Below are positions 54,449 through 61,633 of a stretch of 64,000 nucleotides of DNA, piece after piece. Each line of letters opens with the position of its first letter. The stretch's first letter is position 1. The position numbers and the translations under genes are program-made. The notes below the pieces were generated by a model, which saw nothing but the letters and a program-made list of their open reading frames with translations, searched no databases and was not told the DNA's origin. The stretch is taken from contig CAAFOY010000051.1 in assembly GCA_900764695.1 (NCBI GenBank), forward strand, positions 1-64,000, in the 5' to 3' direction. Source of the stretch: Lachnospiraceae bacterium. GTDB lineage: Bacteria > Bacillota_A > Clostridia > Lachnospirales > Lachnospiraceae.

Positions 54449-54541
54449 CGTACAAATGTCATAATCGTTGAGTACCGCACCGTATGGTGTAAGCGTAAAG
54501 CGTGGGAAAGTATTAAATTACTTTCTTGCGCTTTTTTTTGT
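54449..54541 (+). ncRNA. Second small RNA/leader with the GTATGGTGTAAG motif
   Basis: It holds a CACC/GGTG mini-hairpin around the shared 12-base motif, then a strong terminator (AAGCGTGGGAAAGTA with TACTTTCTTGCGCTT and seven Ts). It precedes the scaffold gene, so it may be an independent RNA or a leader that must be antiterminated for capsid expression. Confidence 0.55.
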
Positions 54542-54595
54542 ACGTATTCATATTCAATTATCCAAACGCTAACAAGCGGGAAAAGAGGTCAAATA

Positions 54596-55024
54596 ATGGA
54601 AAATAACAACATTAACACTGGAGCTAATGCCGAACAAGGTCAGACAGAAGCAACAGGAACAGAAAAAACATTCACTCAGGAGGAAGTTAACCGCATTGTT
54701 CAAGAACGTTTGGCACGTTCAAAGAACAAAGAGCCACAAGCAGGCGAAGAAAGCGGCAACAGCAAAGAAGCAGAGTTAAAAGCGCGTGAAATGAACATTA
54801 TAGCACGTGAAAAGCTGCTAGATGCAGAACTGGGCAAGGAATGTATGCCACTACTTGCGGGAGCAAGTGACGAAAAAGAGATATTGCAAAGAATAGAGGT
54901 TATAAAAAGCCTTAAAGGAAATGCAAAAGAAACAAACAAAAGCGAGGGTTTTACCATAGGCGCCCCAGGCGGAGACGGTAACAACAATAAAACCGATGCT
55001 ATAAGGCAGGCTATGGGATTATAA
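54596..55024 (+). CDS. Phage scaffold protein (DUF4355-like)
   Basis: A 142-residue, highly charged protein: TFTQEEVNRIVQERLARSK followed by a long helix (KEAELKAREMNIIAREKLLDAEL) and a Gly/Asn-rich end (GAPGGDGNNNKTDAIRQAMGL). This is the usual make-up of small phage scaffolds that guide capsid assembly. It directly precedes the capsid gene, the standard order. Confidence 0.85.
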   Translation: MENNNINTGANAEQGQTEATGTEKTFTQEEVNRIVQERLARSKNKEPQAGEESGNSKEAELKAREMNIIAREKLLDAELGKECMPLLAGASDEKEILQRIEVIKSLKGNAKETNKSEGFTIGAPGGDGNNNKTDAIRQAMGL

Positions 55025-55050
55025 AGAAGACCCTAGAAAGGAGTTAAACA

Positions 55051-55941
55051 GTGCCTAATATTGAATTAGCTACACAATATGCACCATATGTCGATGAAAT
55101 CTTTGCAAGAGAAAGCAAAATTGATTTACTTACAAATCAGGATTTCAGCTTTAACGGTGCGCATAGTGTAAAAATTTATAAAGTTTCCACTTCTGCTATG
55201 AATGATTACGACCGTAACGGTGCACAAAATAGTTATAGCAGATTCGGAACAGCCGCAGACTTAGACGCCACAACAGAAGAATGTACATTAAAAAAAGACC
55301 GTTCATTCACTTTTGTAGTTGATAAGCTGGACAACGACGAAACAGCGGGACAGTTGAGCGGTGCAAGTGCATTAGCAAGACAGACAAGGCAGGTTGTTGT
55401 GCCTGAAATTGACACATATGTTTATGATGTTATGACAAAGGGTGCAGGAACAAAGCCCGCAGCCGTAACCCTTACAGTTGATAACATTTACGATGAAATC
55501 ACAAAGGGTACGGAGCTTTTAGACGATGCCGAAGTACCGGAAACTGAAAGAGTGCTTACAGTAACGCCAGCGGTGTTTAGACTTATGAAAAAGTCTAAAG
55601 AAATCACAATGGAGACTGAAACAGGTGAAGATATGCGATTAAAAGGTGTTATATCAAACCTTGACGGCATGAAAGTTGTTAAGGTGCCGTCGTCAAGACT
55701 TCCGAAGAATTTCGGGTTTATGATTAGTCATAAGAGCGCTACAGTAGCACCGAAAAAGTTGGAAGAGTATAGAACCCACCAAGACCCGCCGGGAATTAGT
55801 GGCGAACTTGTAGAAGGTCGTATCTGTTACGATGCGTTTGTTCTTGATAACAAGGCGAAAGCTATTTATTATCAGGAAAACAAAGCAGCAGAAGCAGCAG
55901 GAACAGAAAAAGCAGCAGAAGCAGCAAAAGTAGCAGAATAA
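55051..55941 (+). CDS. Phage major capsid protein (HK97-fold)
   Basis: A 296-residue coat protein starting at GTG after AAAGGAG. It resembles Gram-positive siphophage capsids (IELATQYAPYVDEIFARESK; KDRSFTFVVDKLDNDET; VYDVMTKGAG; LKGVISNLDGMKVVKVPSSRLPKNFGFMISH). The C-terminal tail is rich in Ala/Glu/Lys (about 275-296). It is the only structural gene apart from the scaffold. It might form smaller shells into which satellite DNA is packaged by a helper's machinery. Confidence 0.85.
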   Translation: MPNIELATQYAPYVDEIFARESKIDLLTNQDFSFNGAHSVKIYKVSTSAMNDYDRNGAQNSYSRFGTAADLDATTEECTLKKDRSFTFVVDKLDNDETAGQLSGASALARQTRQVVVPEIDTYVYDVMTKGAGTKPAAVTLTVDNIYDEITKGTELLDDAEVPETERVLTVTPAVFRLMKKSKEITMETETGEDMRLKGVISNLDGMKVVKVPSSRLPKNFGFMISHKSATVAPKKLEEYRTHQDPPGISGELVEGRICYDAFVLDNKAKAIYYQENKAAEAAGTEKAAEAAKVAE

Positions 55942-55948
55942 ACAAGGT

Positions 55949-55973
55949 TAAGAGAAAAACGAGTTTTTCTTAT
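55949..55973 (+). terminator. Terminator after the capsid gene
   Basis: AGAAAAAC and GTTTTTCT separated by two bases, followed by TTATT. Confidence 0.5.
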
Positions 55974-56020
55974 TATGCAACAGCTGGCGAGGGCTAGCAC
56001 AATAAAACAAAAAAATTAAA

Positions 56021-56055
56021 AATAGAAAGGCAGGTGTAAAAAGCCTCTTTCTATG
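56021..56055 (+). other. Hairpin between capsid and late-regulator genes
   Basis: TAGAAAGGC and GCCTCTTTCTA pair across about 12 bases. No gene is seen between 55942 and 56184. Confidence 0.45.
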
Positions 56056-56131
56056 CTGTAAAAATGATATAAATAGAACAGCAATTTTTACTACTAAATT
56101 TTTAAATGTTACAAATTATTACAAATCCTAT

Positions 56132-56166
56132 ACCCCTAGAAGTTAATAACTAGGGGTTTTCTTTTT
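56132..56166 (+). terminator. Terminator before the ArpU-like gene
   Basis: ACCCCTAG and CTAGGGGT flank AAGTTAATAA and are followed by TTTCTTTTT. Confidence 0.75.
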
Positions 56167-56184
56167 AGTCTGGAGGTGTTTTTT

Positions 56185-56547
56185 ATGAATACTATTAATA
56201 ACAAGAGTACCGAAACGGTAGGCGGGATATTGGCAGAATATAGGCTTGTAGGCATAAGGCTTGATGTAGTCAATAGTTGGATTGATAAACTGGAAGAATG
56301 GGGCAAAATTGCAGACACAACAGACTATTTAAAGAGTGCATATGCTGAACGTGATGAACTGGAAGCGGAGCAGGAGCAGGCAAGGGAATTTATAAAGAAC
56401 ATACCAAACGAACGATATAGAATTATGTTTTATCTGTACTATATCAAGGGATATACTAAGCGTGCCATAGCGGAACAGTTGGGCATAACTGACAGATACC
56501 TGTATAGATTATGGAGCAAAGCACAAAAGGAGTATGTGCATGAGTAA
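56185..56547 (+). CDS. ArpU/DUF1492-like phage transcription regulator
   Basis: A 120-residue protein. It has a long N-terminal helix region (ERDELEAEQEQAREFIKNIP) and a C-terminal sigma-region-4-like helix-turn-helix (YIKGYTKRAIAEQLGITDRYLYRLWSKA). Such proteins control late genes in Gram-positive phages. The start is the ATG at 56185 after GGAGG; the GTG at 56176 lies in that site. It overlaps the next gene. Confidence 0.8.
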   Translation: MNTINNKSTETVGGILAEYRLVGIRLDVVNSWIDKLEEWGKIADTTDYLKSAYAERDELEAEQEQAREFIKNIPNERYRIMFYLYYIKGYTKRAIAEQLGITDRYLYRLWSKAQKEYVHE

Positions 56548-57430
56548 CGAAGAATTAGCCGTATACCTGAAGGAGAACCCGGAAGACAAGGCAAGGCAAG
56601 AACTGTTATACTTTCAGGTCGTCAATTATGTAAAAAAATATATTAACCGGTTTTTCCCTGCTGCTGACAAAGAAGACCTATTACAAGAAAGTTATTTTGC
56701 TTTAATGAAGACAGTAAGCATGTATAACCCTGATAAAGGCAGCTTTCTAAACTATTTTACATGGTACTTGCGTAATTACTTATCACGCTATATATACGCG
56801 TCCAATGGTGGAATGTGTGCCATGCTTAACGAATTAACCGACAAGTACGAGAGAACGGTGCGAGACATTGAAAATTTGGGGCAAATACCGACATATGAAA
56901 CCATAGCCGAAAGAATGGGCGTTGATGTTAAAAGGGTCAAAGAATTAGAGAAATACGCAGAGCGCCGTGACTATTCAAGTACCGACGTAAGTATTGGAGA
57001 AGATAAAAGTATCTCACTTATAGAACAGCTACAGGACTATAACACAGATGTTGAAGGGGAAGCCCTCGACAATGTGGAACGTGAGGAGCTAAAGCGTGAC
57101 ATTTGGGAGTGTGTGGAACGTTTACCAGAGAAACATGCAGAGGTAATAATAAGACACTTTAAGAACCAAGAACAGTATAAGGATATAGCGGAAGATTTAG
57201 AAATAAGTTACCAGCAAGTGACACAACGAAAAATTGAAGCATTTAGGAAGATGAGAGAGGACGCCCGGACAATTAGACAGTTGCGACCATACCTTGACAA
57301 TGTTAGGGGTGAAGCCTTTAAAGGTAACGGCGTTGGAACATTCAACAGAACATGGACGAGCTCAACGGAACGTATCGCATTAAAGCGGTTAGAACGTGAA
57401 AGGCTGCTTGCTGAAATATCACAATTGTAA
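56540..57430 (+). CDS. Sigma-70-family RNA polymerase sigma factor of the element
   Basis: A 296-residue sigma factor. Region 2 is near residues 25-95 (DLLQESYFALMKTVSMYNPDKGSFLNYFTWYLRNYL). A region-3-like helix-turn-helix follows (IPTYETIAERMGVDVKRVKEL). Region 4 is near 190-235 (RLPEKHAEVIIRHFKNQEQYKDIAEDLEISYQQVTQ). A basic tail follows. It lacks the conserved region 1 of housekeeping sigma. It is coupled to the ArpU-like gene by overlap, ATG 56540 being seven bases after AAGGAG. It probably directs transcription of element or helper-phage genes. Confidence 0.85.
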   Translation: MSNEELAVYLKENPEDKARQELLYFQVVNYVKKYINRFFPAADKEDLLQESYFALMKTVSMYNPDKGSFLNYFTWYLRNYLSRYIYASNGGMCAMLNELTDKYERTVRDIENLGQIPTYETIAERMGVDVKRVKELEKYAERRDYSSTDVSIGEDKSISLIEQLQDYNTDVEGEALDNVEREELKRDIWECVERLPEKHAEVIIRHFKNQEQYKDIAEDLEISYQQVTQRKIEAFRKMREDARTIRQLRPYLDNVRGEAFKGNGVGTFNRTWTSSTERIALKRLERERLLAEISQL

Positions 57431-57550
57431 GCGTACTAAAAATGTACCACTATATGAAACAGATACAAAAAACAAGTATAAAATGCAAATAAAAGAGAAT
57501 ACAAACCCTTTAAAATAAGGGGGTTTAGATATATAGAAAGTAATACGAAT

Positions 57551-57567
57551 TATAAAAGAATAATGAA
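57551..57567 (+). repeat. attR core
   Basis: Second copy of TATAAAAGAATAATGAA. It lies two bases before a host terminator, so integration left that terminator intact. A small AAACCC/GGGTTT hairpin (57503-57526) precedes it inside the element. Confidence 0.75.
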
Positions 57568-57568
57568 C

Positions 57569-57614
57569 TAAAAAAGGATTGATTCTATAATTTATATAGG
57601 TCCAATCCTTTTTT
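57569..57614. terminator. Bidirectional terminator at the right junction
   Basis: AAAAAAGGATTG and CCAATCCTTTTTT pair around an AT-rich loop. It ends the minus-strand membrane-protein gene. Confidence 0.8.
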
Positions 57615-57623
57615 GTTATACAA

Positions 57624-58160
57624 TTATCTTCTTCTGGCATATTTGCCTTTTTTCTTATTAGGATTAATCTTCTTTTGTTTTTTCTGAGTACATTCGCCAA
57701 AGAAATAAATAATTTTTCGCCCATTTTCTTTATAGTGTTCCTTTACGAACAAAAAGTATATGAAGAAAATTACTCCAATTATCATTATGTTAGGATTCTT
57801 ATTCATAAACCAAAACATTAGCAATAAAGATACAATGGATAAAATAACAACAATATTAAAAATTGCTGACATAAAAGTAAATCCTTTTATAAAACATAAA
57901 CCATCTTTTTCGATAATCTTACCAGTAAAAACATTGTTGATTGATGTAATAAAATCCTTTTGTTCATTGCCACTTATGTAATAAGTGCATAATTTTTTCT
58001 TTTCTTCATCATAAGAAACATGAACACCTGGTTCTTTACCTTCAAATGTCTCAATAGACCAATATCCGAAAGGCTCTTCGTCATTATAATGTTCTGCTTT
58101 TTTTAGTCGGTTTACCAAAGTGTTTAAGGGCATATTAGCCTCGAGATTTACGTATCGCAT
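57624..58160 (-). CDS. Two-helix membrane protein, unknown function
   Basis: A 178-residue protein outside the element. It has a soluble N-terminal domain (about 1-88), two membrane helices (about 98-118 and 124-140), and a very basic tail (ECTQKKQKKINPNKKKGKYA). The AGGTGA ribosome site supports ATG 58160. No family recognised. It faces the left-flank HEAT gene's transcript across the integration site. Confidence 0.7.
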   Translation of the reverse strand: MRYVNLEANMPLNTLVNRLKKAEHYNDEEPFGYWSIETFEGKEPGVHVSYDEEKKKLCTYYISGNEQKDFITSINNVFTGKIIEKDGLCFIKGFTFMSAIFNIVVILSIVSLLLMFWFMNKNPNIMIIGVIFFIYFLFVKEHYKENGRKIIYFFGECTQKKQKKINPNKKKGKYARRR

Positions 58161-58397
58161 AAAATCACCTCATATCATTTAGTAACAAGTCGGTGAAGAA
58201 TTATTAAATAAATAACACTTCGCCAAAACTTAATAAAGATTATAACATATTAAAGATGTCATGGTCAAAAAGTTTAAGTTCACATAAGTTTGATTATGAG
58301 TGAGTGAAAGAACTTTTGCCCCTGGCATCAAATTAAATTACAAGATAGCAAATTATACTTCAAAATATAACATAACACGAAAAAAATGAAAACAAAA

Positions 58398-58461
58398 TGA
58401 AAAAGATTTTCAAATTCGTTGACTAAAACAAAAAATAAGAGTAAAATGAAAAAGATTTTCA
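58398..58461 (+). promoter_or_regulatory. Fur/Zur-type twin operators around a promoter
   Basis: The 15-bp dyad TGAAAAAGATTTTCA occurs identically at 58398-58412 and 58447-58461. Between them lie TTGACT (58419-58424) and TAAAAT (58442-58447) with a 17-bp spacer. Binding at both would shut the promoter. The repeats extend to about 20 identical bases. The remainder of 58161-58397 holds nothing I can identify. Confidence 0.75.
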
Positions 58462-58520
58462 AATTGGATGATAATATAATGTACCAAATATATATATTTT
58501 CTGAAAGGCAGGAATATAAA

Positions 58521-58940
58521 ATGAGTGGAAATAAAAATTATAAAACTAAACAGCAAAGTGCCATTATGGATTGTATAAAGACAAATGCTAATGGTTATGT
58601 AACAGTTAACGATATATGGAATTACTTAAAAGAACATAATTACTCAGTTGGACAGACTACAATATACAGACATTTAGATAAAATGGAAGAGGCAGGAATT
58701 GTAACAAGATTAAAAGTAGAAGGACAGGCAGGAGCATGCTATAAATATTTGAATCCTCAAGAAAAGATTGAAGATGGATTTTACATAAAATGCGAAGAAT
58801 GCGGGGAGGTTACAAGAATGGAATGCCATCATTTAGAAGAAATATACAGACATATAGGTGATGATCATAATTTCCGAATAAATCCTAAAAAGACTGTATT
58901 TTATGGAAAATGTGAAAAATGTCAAAAGTCAGATAAATAG
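58521..58940 (+). CDS. zur: Fur-family metal regulator, probably Zur
   Basis: A 139-residue regulator. It has a winged helix (QQSAIMDCIKTNANGYVTVNDIWNYL, then SVGQTTIYRHLDKMEEAGIVTR), a metal-binding hinge (MECHHLEEIYRHIGDDH), and two structural zinc CxxC pairs (CEEC and CEKC). The zinc transporter downstream and twin Fur-type boxes upstream point to a zinc-responsive Zur rather than Fur or PerR. The start is ATG 58521 after GAAAGGCAGGA; in-frame openings upstream run back through the operator. Confidence 0.88.
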   Translation: MSGNKNYKTKQQSAIMDCIKTNANGYVTVNDIWNYLKEHNYSVGQTTIYRHLDKMEEAGIVTRLKVEGQAGACYKYLNPQEKIEDGFYIKCEECGEVTRMECHHLEEIYRHIGDDHNFRINPKKTVFYGKCEKCQKSDK

Positions 58941-59015
58941 AGTTATATAAAAAACCGGAAGGCAGAAAGAATTATTGAATCTAATAAAAAAGCCGGAAAG
59001 CAGGTAAGCAGATTA

Positions 59016-60062
59016 ATGAAAATGAAAAAAATATTAACAATTATCTTATCTATAATTGTGGCAGTATCGTTTAACGGATGTAAAGCTACACAGAATACAG
59101 AACCACAGGATGATGCAAGAATAAAGATAGTAACAACATTGTTTCCTTATTATGATTTTGTGAGAGCTGTTACAAAAGGAGTAGATGGAATTTCTATAAC
59201 AATGACAGTGGCACCGGGACAAGATAGCCATTCCTTTGAACCGACTCCAAAAGACATAATAAAAATTGAAGATGCGGATTTGTTTATATATAATGGAGGC
59301 ACTTTAGAAACATGGGTTGACTCTGTTTTAGGGGCATTGTCAAATGATGAACAGGTTATGCGAATGATGGACTATGTTGATGTTATGGAAGAAGAAACGG
59401 TAGAAGGAATGGATTTGAGATATGAGCATTCCCATGACCATAGTGAAGAAATGCATAGTCATAGTGAAGAAAGTGAGCATTCACATGATGAAGAAAATGA
59501 ACATTCACATGACGAAGAAAGTGAACATTCACATGATGACAAAGAATATGATGAGCATATTTGGACATCACCTGTAAATGCAATGAAGATGGTTGGGTAT
59601 ATATGTGATGAAATGATAAAGATTGACCCTGAAAATGCAGAAATATATAAAGCAAATGCGGATGAATATATAGGAAAAATACAAAACATTGATACACAGA
59701 TAAGGAAAATTGTAAATAAGATGGACAAAAAAGAAATTATATTTGCAGACAAATTTCCATTATTATATTTTGCAAAAGAATATGGATTAAGTTATTATGC
59801 AGCATTTCCGGGATGTGCCGAAGACACAGAGCCAAGTGCAAGAACAATAGCGTTTCTTATAGACAAAATAAACGAAGATAAAATTAATAAGGTTTACTAT
59901 TTGGAATTAAGCAGTAAGGCAGTGGCAAATACAATATGCGAAGACACAGGAGCAAAGGCATATGAGTTTAACAGTTGTCATAATATAACGGAAAAACAGT
60001 TTCAAAGTGGAGTTACTTATGTAGACCTGATGACAAAAAATCTTGAAGTATTAAAAAAATAG
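59016..60062 (+). CDS. znuA: Zinc ABC transporter substrate-binding lipoprotein
   Basis: A 348-residue lipoprotein (lipobox FNGC, about residue 22) that captures Zn(II). The cluster A-1 fold is indicated by IVTTLFPYYDFVRAV, PGQDSHSFEPTPKDI with a metal histidine, DEHIWTSPVNAMKM, and FADKFPLLYFAKEYGL. A histidine/aspartate/glutamate-rich loop (about 138-178) with repeated EHSHDEE units is typical of zinc binders (ZnuA/AdcA). It follows zur by 75 bp and begins the transporter genes. Confidence 0.93.
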   Translation: MKMKKILTIILSIIVAVSFNGCKATQNTEPQDDARIKIVTTLFPYYDFVRAVTKGVDGISITMTVAPGQDSHSFEPTPKDIIKIEDADLFIYNGGTLETWVDSVLGALSNDEQVMRMMDYVDVMEEETVEGMDLRYEHSHDHSEEMHSHSEESEHSHDEENEHSHDEESEHSHDDKEYDEHIWTSPVNAMKMVGYICDEMIKIDPENAEIYKANADEYIGKIQNIDTQIRKIVNKMDKKEIIFADKFPLLYFAKEYGLSYYAAFPGCAEDTEPSARTIAFLIDKINEDKINKVYYLELSSKAVANTICEDTGAKAYEFNSCHNITEKQFQSGVTYVDLMTKNLEVLKK

Positions 60063-60077
60063 AGAGCAGGGATTGAT

Positions 60078-60767
60078 ATGATATTTGAATGTGAAAACGT
60101 AACGTTAGGTTATGAGAATAAAATAGTTATATCGAATTTATCATTTACAATTGATAAAGGAGATTATGTGTGTATTGTAGGTGAAAATGGAACAGGAAAA
60201 AGTACATTAGTAAAAACAATTCTTGGTCTTATAAAACCTCTTGAAGGAAAAATGAATTTAAAAGAAGGAAAGATTGGTTATCTTCCGCAGCAGACAATGA
60301 TACAGAAGGATTTCCCGGCAAGTGTATGGGAAGTTGTATTATCCGGAAACTTAAATAATAAAAGAAAAATTCCATTTTACACAAAAGCAGACCGACAGGA
60401 AGCAATGAAAAATATGGAAAAACTTGGGATAACTAATTTAAAAAAGACATGTTACGGAGAACTTTCAGGAGGACAACAGCAAAGAGTACTTTTAGCTAGA
60501 GCATTATGTGCAATGAGCAATGTACTTATTTTAGATGAACCTGTTACAGGACTTGATCCTACAGCAACAAAGGAAATGTATGAATTAATAAAAGAATTAA
60601 ATGTGAAAGACAATGTTACGATAATTATGGTAACACATGATATTGAAAATGCAGTAAATTATGCTAATAAAATATTGCATTTAGGACGAAAGAAATATTT
60701 TTACGGAACTGTAGAAGAATATGAAAAATCAAATACATCAGATGCTTTTTTAGGAGGTAATGAATAA
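60078..60767 (+). CDS. znuC: Zinc ABC transporter ATP-binding protein
   Basis: A 229-residue ATPase: Walker A GENGTGKST, signature ELSGGQQQRVLLARAL, Walker B VLILDEPVTGLDP, switch histidine VTHDIE. It starts 15 bp after znuA, and its stop overlaps znuB by one base. It powers zinc uptake with the neighbouring permease. Confidence 0.95.
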   Translation: MIFECENVTLGYENKIVISNLSFTIDKGDYVCIVGENGTGKSTLVKTILGLIKPLEGKMNLKEGKIGYLPQQTMIQKDFPASVWEVVLSGNLNNKRKIPFYTKADRQEAMKNMEKLGITNLKKTCYGELSGGQQQRVLLARALCAMSNVLILDEPVTGLDPTATKEMYELIKELNVKDNVTIIMVTHDIENAVNYANKILHLGRKKYFYGTVEEYEKSNTSDAFLGGNE

Positions 60768-61606
60768 TGTCAGTAATTATAGAAATGATGTCATATCCAT
60801 TTATGCAAAGGGCATTTATAGGTGGATTATTAGTGGCATTATGTGCTGCACTTTTAGGAGTGAGTCTTGTATTAAAGAGATATTCAATGATTGGAGACGG
60901 ATTATCTCATGTATCATTTGGAGCACTTTCAATTGCGGTAGCATGCGGATTTGCACCAATAAAATTTTCAATACCTGTAGTAATTATTGCAGCCTTCTTT
61001 CTTCTTAGAATGGCTGAAAATGGAAAAATGCACAGTGATGCGGCAATTGCAGTTGTTTCAGCGTCAGCACTTGCAATTGGTGTAATTGTTACAAGTCTTA
61101 CAACAGGTTTAAGCACAGATGTATACAGTTATATGTTCGGAAGTGTTCTTGCAATGTCAAAAGATGATGTGGAAATGAGTGTAATACTTTCGATTATAGT
61201 ATTAATAGTATTTGTATTTTGTTATCACAAAATATTTGCAGTTACATTTGATGAAAATTTTTCAAAAGCATCAGGAGTTAAAGTTAATTCTTATAATACA
61301 TTGATTTCTATCTTTACAGCAGTTACAGTAGTAATAGGTGTAAAAATGATGGGAGCGATGCTTATTTCAAGCTTAATAATATTTCCTTCCCTTACATCAA
61401 TGAGAGTATATAAAAGTTTTTTAAGTGTAACAATATGTTCAGCTGTAATAGCGATGATTAATTTTATTGCAGGACTTATTGTATCATATGTATTATCAAT
61501 ACCGGCAGGTGCAAGTGTAGTAGTGGCAAATTTAATTATGTTTGTTGCGTTCATTATTGTTGGAAATATATTAAATGTAATTCGATTGAGAAAATATAGT
61601 AAATAA
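60767..61606 (+). CDS. znuB: Zinc ABC transporter permease
   Basis: A 279-residue membrane protein with about eight helices and the ABC-3 family patterns: MQRAFIGGLLVALCAALLGVSLVLKRYSMIGDGLSHVSFG near the start and VVIGVKMMGAMLISSLIIFP later. It is translationally coupled to znuC. Confidence 0.94.
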   Translation: MSVIIEMMSYPFMQRAFIGGLLVALCAALLGVSLVLKRYSMIGDGLSHVSFGALSIAVACGFAPIKFSIPVVIIAAFFLLRMAENGKMHSDAAIAVVSASALAIGVIVTSLTTGLSTDVYSYMFGSVLAMSKDDVEMSVILSIIVLIVFVFCYHKIFAVTFDENFSKASGVKVNSYNTLISIFTAVTVVIGVKMMGAMLISSLIIFPSLTSMRVYKSFLSVTICSAVIAMINFIAGLIVSYVLSIPAGASVVVANLIMFVAFIIVGNILNVIRLRKYSK

Positions 61607-61633
61607 AATAGAAAAGAAAGGAAAGGACGAGCT

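Larger units (their letters stand above)
49811..57567. mobile_element. Integrated phage satellite-like element (7.74 kb)
   Basis: It is bounded by 17-bp direct repeats (49811-49827 and 57551-57567) and has the integrase at its left end pointing outward. It encodes integrase, CI-like and Cro-like regulators, an excisionase-like protein, a replication initiator with iterons, a third regulator, small proteins, a phage scaffold and a major capsid protein, an ArpU-like regulator and a sigma factor. No terminase, portal, head-tail, tail, holin or lysin gene is present. The coding is tight and uses more CGN arginine codons than the flanks. It is better explained as a satellite that borrows a helper phage than as a full prophage, though a deleted prophage is possible. 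Confidence 0.75.

Noticed and set aside
55051..55941. Encapsulin-type nanocompartment instead of a phage capsid
   Set aside because: A scaffold gene directly upstream and integrase, repressor and replication genes in the same bounded element favour a phage coat protein; no cargo enzyme is adjacent.
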